A stretch of 64,000 nucleotides of DNA. Source: Streptomyces sp. SW4 (GTDB lineage Bacteria; Actinomycetota; Actinomycetes; Streptomycetales; Streptomycetaceae). The stretch spans positions 930,001 to 994,000 of the forward strand of contig QKWM01000001.1 in NCBI GenBank assembly GCA_003248315.1, written 5' to 3'. The translations under genes and the position numbers were made by a program. The notes under the pieces were generated by a model, which made no database searches, was not told the origin of the DNA, and saw only the letters and a program-made list of their open reading frames with translations. Shown piece after piece: positions 56,526 through 64,000 of this stretch. Within the stretch, counting starts at the first letter, position 1. Each line of letters starts with the position of its first letter.

Positions 56526-57630
56526 GTGAGCGTGAGCACGGGTGACGACGGCGACGCCGACGGCGGCGGCCGGTACGAGGAGGAGCCGCCGGGCGGCGGG
56601 CTCGGCACGGGCGAGGTGGCGCGGCGGCTCGGCGTCGCGCCCACCACGGTCCGCACCTGGGACCGCCGCTACGGCCTCGGCCCGCGGGCGCACGTCGGCG
56701 GCCGGCACCGGCGCTGGACCCCCGCGGACGTGGCCCGCCTGGAGCGCATGTGCGCGCTCACGGCGACGGGCATGCCCCCGGCCGAGGCCGCCCGCCTGGC
56801 GCTCGGCGAGCCGCCCCCGTCCGCCGGAACGGCACCGCGGACCCCGTGGAGCCCGTGGTTCTCCCAGCCTCGGAGGGGCGTCCGGTCGCGGGCCGGGGGC
56901 GGATCCGGACCCGGTGGCGGGGCCCGAGGCGGCGCGGGTGCCGCGCCGGGGCCGCAGCCGGGCCGGCGGCGGGCTGGGGCTGGGGACGCGCGCCAGGAGT
57001 GCCGGGGCATCGCCCGCGCCGCCCTCCGCCTCGACGCGGCCGCGCTGGACCACCTGCTGGACGCGGCGATCGACGCACACGGCCTGGTCGCCGCCTGGAC
57101 GGAGGTGATCGTGCCGACGCTGCAGGCGGTGGGCCGCAAGTGGGAGAGCTCGGGCGAGCGCTACGTCGAGGTGGAGCACCTGCTGTCCTGGCACGTCTCC
57201 GGCGCCCTGCGCCGCGCCGCGCCGCCCGCGGCCGCCGGCCGGACGGGCGCCGCCACGCTGCTCGCCTGCGCCCCGGGCGAACAGCACTCGCTGCCGCTGG
57301 AGGCACTGACCGCCGCCCTGACCCGACGCGGGCTCCCGGTCCGCATGTTCGGCGGGGCCGTGCCCGCCGAGTCGCTCGTCGCGGCGGTCCGCAGGACGGG
57401 ACCGGCCGTGGTCGGCCTGTGGGCGCAGTCCGCGGCACCGCCGTCCGGCCCTGGCCCAGCACCTGGCCGCGATGGAGTGGGGGATGCGCGGTGCCCGCAG
57501 GCGACCCGCGGTCCTGACCCTCGGGCCGGGCTGGACCGGGCAGACGGTGGCCGGGCTGCGCCGTCCGCCGGGGCTGGCGGAGGCGATCGCCGCGGTGGAG
57601 TCGGCGGTGCGGCCCGCGGCGCGGGGGTGA
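56526..57630 (+). CDS. litR: LitR: MerR-type adenosylcobalamin photoreceptor repressor
   Basis: About 368 residues. The N-terminal MerR helix-turn-helix is GEVARRLGVAPTTVRTWDRR to YGLGPRAHVGGRHRRWT. After a poorly conserved linker comes the CarH-like four-helix and B12-binding region. A Trp is followed ten residues later by Glu-His (WESSGERYVEVEH; CarH has nine), then CAPGEQHSLPLEALTAAL stands for the ExH-type lower axial His motif, and EWGMRGARRRPAVLTLGPGW closes the Rossmann fold after a frame repair near 57450. In light the cofactor is photolysed and DNA released. The linker may contain further frame errors. Confidence 0.85.
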
Positions 57631-57695
57631 CGCCGGTCGAGCGGGGGCGCTCGTACAGCGGGGGTGACGCCGGTCGAGCGGGGCGCCCGTACAGC
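57621..57695. repeat. 37-bp direct repeat spanning the litR stop
   Basis: Copies start at 57621 and 57658 and differ at only two positions; the first contains the litR TGA. The remaining 57631-57984 gap shows no gene; it must hold the crtY promoter, but no clear LitS-type match to the litR region was found by eye. Confidence 0.8.
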
Positions 57696-57984
57696 GGCGA
57701 CGGCACCTGGGAACGGAGTGACACCGGGCCGCCGATGCCGTGGCCGGCCGTGGTGGCGCCTGGCAATCCGCCGTCCGACGTGATCCGCTGACGGCACGGG
57801 CCGCACACGGGCGTACCGGCCCGTCCGGCCCGGGAGGCGACGACGCCGTTCCGGCCGTCCGGCCCTGCGCGGGCGGCGGACCGCCGTGCGCCGCCCCACC
57901 GGGGCCGCATCCACCGGGAACCGCCGCCCGGAAGAGTCCTCGGAGCAGGACGGGAACGTGTCGGCCGCAGCGCGGGGAGTGAGC

Positions 57985-59277
57985 GTGGACAGTGAGCGTG
58001 AGGGCGCGCGTCGTGGACTGCGCCGTACGGCACGCCGGGCGGACCGGCGACCCGCCCCGTCCACGGCCCCGTCCCCGGTCGTGATCGTCGGCGGCGGCGC
58101 CGCCGGCCTCGGCCTCGCGTACCGGCTGGCGGAGAGCGGCGTCACCGGAGTGACGGTGCTCGAACCCCGGACGGGCCCGCGCGCACACCGAGCGCACCTG
58201 GTGCTACTGGGAGCCCGGCGAGGGCGACTTCGCCGCGGCGGTCACGGCCTCCTGGTCGCGGCTGCGCGTCCACGGCCCGACGGCCGCCCCGTCACCGTCG
58301 ACCCGGCACCGCTGCGCTACCGCATGCTGAGATCCCCGGAGTTCGAGCGGCTGGTCCACGCCCGCCTGGCGCGCAGCCCCGGAACCCGGATCCTGCGCGC
58401 CACGGCCAACGCGGTGCGCGACACGGCCGGCGGAGCCGAGGTGCACTGCACCACCGCCGACGGACGCCCGCTGACGCTGCGCGCCCGGCTCGTGTTCGAC
58501 TCGCGTCCCCGCAGGCCCTGCCACCGGCGCGGACCCGGCTGACACAGCACTTCCGCGGCTGGTTCCTGCGCACGCGCACGGACCGCTTCCGGCCCGACGT
58601 CGCCGACCTGATGGACTTCCGGGTACCGCAGCCGCCCCACGGGCTCGCCTTCGGCTACGTCCTGCCCCTCGCCCCCGACCGGGCGCTCGTCGAGTACACG
58701 GAGTTCTCCCGCACGCCGCTGGACACGCGCGACTACGAGGCCGCGCTCGCCCGGTACACCCGCGACGTCCTCGGACTGGGCGCCTTCACCGTCGAAGCGG
58801 CCGAGCAGGGTGTGATCCCCATGACCGACGCCCGCTTCCCGCGCCGCACCGGAGCGGCCGTCTTCCGGATCGGCACCGCCGGCGGCGCCACCCGCCCGGC
58901 GACCGGCTACACCTTCGCCGCCGTGCAGCGGCAGAGCCGGGCCATCGCCGCCGCCCTTCGCCAGGGCCGCGTCCACGTGCCCCGCCGCACGGCCGCCGGG
59001 CCCTGGCCATGGACGCGGTGCTGCTGCGGGCGCTGGACACCGGGCGGATCGACGGGCCCGCCTTCTTCACCGGACTCTTCCGCCGCGTCCCGCCCGAACG
59101 CCTGCTCCGCTTCCTGGACGGCGCCACCTCACCGCGGGAGGAGTGGGGCATCGGCCTGCGCACCCCCGTCGGCCCCATGCTCCGCACCGCCGCCGAGCTC
59201 CCCTTCCTGCCCGCCGCCCCCACCCGGACCCGCGCCGGCCCCCTCACCGGTCCCGGCGCCGAAACGAGCCACGATGA
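57985..59277 (+). CDS. crtY: Lycopene cyclase CrtY
   Basis: Cyclises lycopene to beta-carotene; about 430 residues. The N-terminal dinucleotide motif is VIVGGGAAGLGLAYRLAESG. HFRGWFLRTRTDRFRPDVAD, MDFRVPQPPHGLAFGYVLPL and YTFAAVQRQSRAIAAAL match bacterial CrtY. GGGGAG lies five bases before GTG 57985. Breaks near 58180, 58512, 58990 and 59250; the last would put the stop at 59277 in an ATGA overlap with crtT, the arrangement expected here. Confidence 0.85.
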
Positions 59278-60034
59278 CCCTGCTGCGCGACCACGAGCTG
59301 GCCCGTGCCTTCGACCACGCCTCGCACACCTACGACCGCCTCACGGCCCTCAGCCCCGGTCACCGCACCGAACTGCTCCGCTCCGCACGCCGCCTCCGGC
59401 TGCCCCGGGACGGCGCCGGACTGCACGTCCTCGACCTCGGCTGCGGCACCGGCGCCTCCACCCGCGCCCTGCTGACGGCCGCGCCGTGCGCCCGCGTCAC
59501 CGGCGTCGACGCCTCCTCGGGGATGCTGCGGCGCGCGCTGGCCGGACCGTGGCCGGACCACGTCACCTTCCGGCACCTCACCGCCGAGGAACTGGTCACG
59601 ACCGGCGAGGGCCCCTACGACGCGGTGTTCGCCGCCCATGTGCTGCGCAACGTCACCGACGTGGACCGCGTCCTCGCGATCGTCCGGGCCCTGCTGCGGC
59701 CGGGCGGCCGGCTCGCCGTCCACGAGTACACCCTGAGCGGCTCGCCCGCCCATCGCGCCCTGTGGACCGCCCTGTGCCGCACGGTGCTCGTCCCGGCCGG
59801 CACGCTCACCGGCGACCGCGCCCTCTACCGGCACCTGTGGCGCAGCGTCCTCGCCTTCGACACCGCGCCCGCCTTCGCCGCCCGCCTGACACGCGCCGGC
59901 TTCACCGGGGTGCGCACCGTCCCCGTCGCGGGCTGGCAGACCGGCGTCGTGCACACGTTCCTCGCCCGCAACGGCCCCGCCGCGGCGGGCGCCACCGGGG
60001 AGGGCGTCGCGGGGCGGCGGAGGACGCCCCGTGA
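59274..60034 (+). CDS. crtT: SAM-dependent methyltransferase CrtT
   Basis: About 253 residues, class I methyltransferase. SAM motif I VLDLGCGTGASTRALL, motif II GVDASSGMLRRA, then AAHVLRNVTDVDRVLAIVRA and LLRPGGRLAVHEYT resemble UbiE/COQ5-type enzymes. By synteny it is CrtT of the crtYTU operon; its exact role in isorenieratene formation is unsettled. As given, the frame runs to 60107; one base less or more in the G/C-rich tail places the stop at 60034, giving a GTGA overlap with crtU. Confidence 0.82.
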
Positions 60035-61586
60035 GGGCCCGGCACGGCACGGCCCGGCGGGGCCGCGACCGCAAGGCCGAGGTCCTGATGCCGGTCCCGG
60101 GCCGTGACCGGTTCCCCCGCACGGGCGCCCCGTCCGTGGCCGTCGCCGGCGGCGGCATCGCCGGGCTCGCCGCGGCCACCCTGCTGGCCGAACGCGGCGC
60201 GCGCGTCACCCTCTACGAACGGCACGCGTCCCTCGGCGGCCGCCTCGCCGGCCGGCGCGTCCGCCTGGCCGACGGCTCCGAGGCGACGATGAGCCGCGGC
60301 TTCCACGCCTTCTTCCGCCAGTACTACAACCTGCGCGGACTGCTGCGGCGCACCGACCCGGCCCTCTCCCGGCTGGTCCCGCTGCCCGACTACCCGCTGC
60401 GGCACAGCGGCGGACTCACCGACAGCTTCGCCCGCGTGCCGCGCACCCCGCCGCTGAGCGCGCTCGGCTTCGTCGCGCTGAGCCCCACCTTCGGCCTGCG
60501 CGACCTGGCCGCCCTGGACGCCCGGGCGGCGCTGCCGCTGCTCGACGTGCGCGTGCCCGAGGTGTACGAGCGCTTCGACCACGTCAGCGCGTACCGGTTC
60601 CTGGAACGCGTCCGCTTCCCCCGGGCCGCGCACCACCTGGCGTTCGAGGTGTTCTCCCGCAGCTTCTTCGCCGACCCGCGCGAACTGTCGGCGGCGGAAC
60701 TGCTGCTGATGTTCCACATCTACTTCCTCGGCTCGGCCGAAGGCCTCCTCTTCGACGTGCCCGACGACCCCTTCCCGCAAGCCCTGTGGGAACCGCTCGG
60801 CGCCTATCTGCGCCGCCTCGGCGCCCACGTCCGCACCGGCACCCCGGTGCTGGCCGTCGACCCCGGCGACGACGGCGGCGTGCGGGTGCGCACCGGGGCC
60901 GGCACCGACCGCCACGAGGCGCTGGTGCTCGCCCTCGACACCGGGGGCTGCGGCAGGTCGTCGCCGCCTCGCCCGGACTGGGCACCCCGGGCTGGCGCGA
61001 GGGCGTCGCCGCCCTGCGCACCGCCCCGCCGTTCCTCGTCTCCCGGCTCTGGCTCGACCGGCCGGTCGACGCCGCCCGCCCCGGCTTCCTCGGCACCAGC
61101 GGCTACGACGGACTGGACAACATCAGCGTCCTGGAACGGTACGAGGGCGAGGCCGCCCGCTGGGCCGCCCGCACCGGCGGCTCGGTGGTGGAACTGCACG
61201 CCTACGCCGTCCCCGCCGGGCAGCCGCGGGAAGCCGTCCAGGACCGGCTCGCCGCGAGCATGCGCCGGGTCTACCCGGAGACGGCGCGGGCGCGGATCGT
61301 CGACGCCCGGCACGAGTGGCACGCCGACTGCCCGCTCTTCCCGGTCGGCGGCCACGTCCGCCGCCCCGCCGTCCGGACCCCGCACCCGCGGATCGTCCTC
61401 GCCGGCGACGCGATCCGCTGCGACCTGCCGGTGGCCCTGATGGAACGCGCCGCCACCACCGGGTTCCTGGCGGCCAACGCGCTGCTCGCCCGCTGGGGCG
61501 TCCGGGGCCAGGTGCTGTGGACGGTGCCCAGGGCGGGCCGTTCGCTCCTGCTGCGCTCCCTCGCCGCGGTGGCCGGACGACACTGA
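60031..61586 (+). CDS. crtU: Carotenoid desaturase/methyltransferase CrtU (isorenieratene synthase)
   Basis: Converts beta-ionone rings of beta-carotene to aromatic phi rings. About 518 residues with an N-terminal FAD motif (VAVAGGGIAGLAAATLLAER, then RVTLYERHASLGGRL). MSRGFHAFFRQYYNLRGLLR and SRSFFADPRELSAAELLLMF are characteristic of CrtU. The C-terminal FAD site is RIVLAGDAIRCDLPVALMER. GGAGG seven bases before GTG 60031 sets the start; ATG 60088 is the alternative. One break near 60953. Last gene of crtYTU. Confidence 0.87.
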
Positions 61587-61627
61587 CCGCCGCCCCGCCG
61601 GACGGGCCCCGCCGGATGGACGCGCCT

Positions 61628-61648
61628 CTGCCCCGCGGACGGGGGCAG
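61628..61648. terminator. Hairpin between convergent crt operons
   Basis: CTGCCCC (61628-61634) pairs with GGGGCAG (61642-61648) between the ends of crtU and the Rieske-domain gene. Confidence 0.5.
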
Positions 61649-61667
61649 GGCCCGGGACCCGTGTCCG

Positions 61668-62672
61668 TCACCCGGGGAACCGGCCCTCGGCCCGCAGGCG
61701 CCGGCGGCGCTCCGCGTACGCCAGGTCGTCCCGCCACAGGCGGCCGGCCGCCCGGCGCATCAGCGGGCGCAGCGCGGGCGCGGCCGCCCTGGCGAGGGCG
61801 AACCCCCGCCGGTCCGACACGGCGACGACCGCCTCGATCACGGCCGTCCGGGGCTCCGGGTCCGCGTCACCGGTCAGCGGCGTGGCATGCGTCTCCACCA
61901 CGGAGGCGACGCCCTCGCCCTCGGTGATCCGCATGACGACCGTGCGGGGCCCCGGCGCGGTGAACTCCGCCCGGACCGGCACCACCAGACGGCCGGTCAC
62001 CCGGAAGGAGACGTCCACGACGAACACGTCGTCCTCCTCGCCGCGCGGCGTCCGCACCACCGTCAGGCCGACGAAGGAGTACGGGTGGAACCACGAGCCG
62101 TGCCAGGGGTCCAGCCGGTTGGCGACCACGTCCTGCGGTGCGCACCGCCCCACCGCCGTGAAGACGGCGTCCACCGCCCGGCCCTCCGCCGGACGCGCCG
62201 GCACCCGGGGGCGGTCCGAGGGCGCTCCCGGCCGACCGCGTCCAGCCGCACCCATACGAGGACCCCGTCGTCGTGCACCGGGTACGGCTCCCAGCCCGCG
62301 AACGGCCCGCCGTCCAGAGCCAGTCCGTGCCAGCGGCACACCAGCGTCCCGCACACCACCCGGCCGTCGCGCAGCGGGCCCCCCAGATGCGGGCAGGCGC
62401 CCGGCCCCGCGTGCAGCCGGCCCGACTCCGACCGCCACAGCACGACCTCCGCCCGCCCACCGTCGTGCCGAACGGCGGGCCGCCGGGCCGGACGTCGCGG
62501 GAGGCACCGACCACGAACCAGTTGCCGGACGGCCGGGCGGACGCGCGATCCAGCGCGCCGGCGATCAGCGCCGGGCGTGCCTCCCGCCACGTCGGCGTCT
62601 GCGCCGCCCAGTCCCGCCGGCGGCCCCACCGCACCGGCGGTGTCCACCGGCCCGGCCGGCCCGACCCCTCAC
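61668..62672 (-). CDS. crtV: DUF5914 Rieske-domain protein of the crt operon
   Basis: About 335 residues; the crtV name is by position between crtB and crtU, not by tested function. An N-terminal [15 protein letters not shown] is followed by a Rieske [2Fe-2S] site: CPHLGG (CxH) and [11 protein letters not shown] (CxxH). The C-terminal DUF5914 domain has [40 protein letters not shown] and [20 protein letters not shown]. Breaks near 62215, 62460 and 62650. The start is uncertain; a GTG at 62672 would overlap the corrected crtB stop as GTGA. A redox role in carotenoid tailoring is inference. Confidence 0.75.
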
Positions 62673-63662
62673 CGCACCGGCCCTGCCCCGAGGACGCCGC
62701 CGGGTGCCCGCCCGGCGCCCGGCCGGTGCCGCGGGCCCGCCATCGGGCGCGGGCGATCTGGACGGCGCCGGCGGCGGCCGTCGCCGCCCGGCGGCGGCGC
62801 GGGACCACCGCACGCCGGTGCAGCACCCGGTACCCCTGGGCGGCGATCGCGTCGAGGATGCCGGCGTACAGCGTGAACGCGGTGCGGATGCAGGGACGTA
62901 CCGCGGGTCGAGCAGGGCGATGCCGGGCTCCGCCTCCCGGTACACCCGCCGGGTCATCGCCTCGGCGGCCACGAGCGCCGCGCAGATCCGCGGTTCGTCG
63001 CGCCCCGTGCGGCGGCTCCACTCCAGCAACGGCCGGTCCACGCCGTGCGCGGCCAGCAGATCTGCGGGCAGATACACCCGGCCCCGGTCGAGGTCCTCGC
63101 CGACGTCCCGCAGGAAGTTGGTCAGCTGGAAGGCGACGCCGAGGGCCGCGGCGTGCGGCGCCGCCTCCTCCCGGGGCCCGACCGTGCCCAGGACCGGCAG
63201 CATCTGCAGGCCGATCACCGCGGCCGAGCCGTGCATGTAGGCCCGCAGGTCGGCGTAGGTGGCGTAGTCGGTGACGTGCAGGTCGCTGCGCATCGACGCC
63301 AGGAAGTCGGCGAACAGCGCGGGCTCGATGCCGTAGCGGCGGGCGGTGTCGGTCACGGCCCTGACGACCGGTTCGCCGCCGCGGCCGGTGCGCAGCCCGT
63401 GCGCGAGGTCGTCCTCCAGGCCCCGCAGCAGCCGGTCGCGCTGCACCGGTGTCCGGTGCCGGCCGGGGCCGTCCACGATGTCGTCCGCCCGGCGGGCGAA
63501 CCCGTACAGCGCGTGCACGGCCGCGCGGCGCTCCAGCGGCAGCAGCCGGGTCGCCAGGAAGTACGTCCTGCCGTGGCGGGCGTTGAGCCGCCGGCACCTG
63601 GCGTAGTCGCCGCGCAGCCCCGGATCGGTGATGCCGGCGGCGTCCAGTTCACGTCGGGTCAC
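62669..63662 (-). CDS. crtB: Phytoene synthase CrtB
   Basis: Condenses two GGPP to phytoene; about 331 residues. Both Asp-rich sites are visible: [11 protein letters not shown] and [20 protein letters not shown]. The start [20 protein letters not shown] and LTNFLRD-type segments are conserved in the family. The GTG overlaps the crtI stop (GTGA). Breaks near 62898 and close to the 3' end, where the frame as given reads on into the next gene; I place the corrected stop at 62669. Confidence 0.9.
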
Positions 63663-64000
63663 GAGCGGCCTCCGGTGACACGGGCGGCGGCGAGCCCGCC
63701 GCTGATGAGAACGGTCGGCACCCCGACCCCGGGCGTGGTGCCGCAGCCGGCCAGGACGGCGTTCTCGATGCCCCGCACCACGTTGCGCGGGCGGAACGGG
63801 CCCGTCTGGGCGAAGGTGTGCGACACCGAGAACGGACTGCCCGCGGCGTGTCCGCGCCGCGCCCAGTCCAGCGGCGTCACCAGCAGCTCCTCCCTGACAC
63901 TGGCGGCGAACCCGTGCAGCCCGCGGTGTTCCAGCACGGCGACGAGGCTGTCCCGGTAGCGCGGGCCCAGGTCCCGCCAGGCGGCGGCGGACGGCCCGAG
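63659..64000 (-). CDS. crtI: Phytoene desaturase CrtI (C-terminal part, gene continues off window)
   Basis: The last 113 residues of a CrtI-type FAD desaturase, which converts phytoene to lycopene. [40 protein letters not shown] and [11 protein letters not shown] are the conserved C-terminal FAD-binding and carotenoid-desaturase end. In frame without breaks. crtE is expected next, beyond the right edge. Confidence 0.92.
   Translation of the reverse strand, partial: LGPSAAAWRDLGPRYRDSLVAVLEHRGLHGFAASVREELLVTPLDWARRGHAAGSPFSVSHTFAQTGPFRPRNVVRGIENAVLAGCGTTPGVGVPTVLISGGLAAARVTGGRS

Overview
The window is chromosomal DNA of a Streptomyces or very close actinomycete. The signs are very high G+C with strong third-position GC, GTG and TTG starts, ATGA/GTGA stop-start overlaps, leaderless regulator genes, and a complete light-regulated isorenieratene-type carotenoid locus with the gene order known from Streptomyces. 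No rRNA, tRNA, CRISPR array, insertion sequence or phage gene was seen. About half of the protein genes change reading frame once or more. Wherever I compared the break with the expected protein, one C or G was missing from a short C/G run, so these look like sequencing or assembly deletions and not pseudogenes. Genes are therefore annotated across the breaks.

Layout. 1-5.2 kb (minus): a coupled UDP-sugar and polysaccharide operon (processive GT2 glycosyltransferase, galE, UDP-glucose 6-dehydrogenase, UDP-glucuronate decarboxylase-like enzyme running off the left edge). 5.4-10.9 kb: a TetR regulator, an unrecognised protein, an FAD monooxygenase, a secreted DUF5602-like protein, a secreted trypsin-like protease and an NTF2-like protein. 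11-16.3 kb: argG with a candidate ARG box, a secreted S33 tripeptidyl aminopeptidase, an APC permease and a PGPGW membrane protein. 16.5-25.2 kb: two local catabolic modules. One is a YtcJ-type amidohydrolase, NCS1 permease and TetR with a near-perfect operator. The other is an MFS carrier, C45 acyltransferase/hydrolase, LacI regulator with a palindromic operator, and a TauD/TfdA dioxygenase.

25.5-35.5 kb: a membrane Ser/Thr kinase with a perfect 29-bp hairpin just upstream of its start, a GNAT enzyme, a TauE/SafE transporter, an XRE-cupin regulator divergent from PaiB-like and B3/B4 genes, a chloramphenicol-type MFS exporter behind a MerR gene, a SulP transporter and a TetR. 35.6-42 kb: an aromatic FAD monooxygenase, two Tat-exported amidohydrolases, a GntR regulator with two matching operators, and a DUF475/TerC-like membrane protein. 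42-46 kb: repeat-rich zinc-ribbon, small and DUF proteins.

46-55.8 kb: the most system-like accessory region. It holds a DUF3237 protein, a dipeptide-type binding lipoprotein, an amidase, a complete Opp/Dpp ABC transporter, an S15/CocE-like hydrolase and a TetR. Both outward promoters carry almost the same 23-bp operator (20 of 23 identical), so the two convergent operons look like one uptake-and-hydrolysis regulon. 55.7-64 kb: litS (ECF sigma) and litR (B12-binding MerR photoreceptor) flank a perfect 17-bp inverted repeat, followed by crtY-crtT-crtU (plus) and crtI-crtB-crtV (minus, running off the right edge). Together these convert GGPP through phytoene, lycopene and beta-carotene to an aromatic carotenoid under light control.
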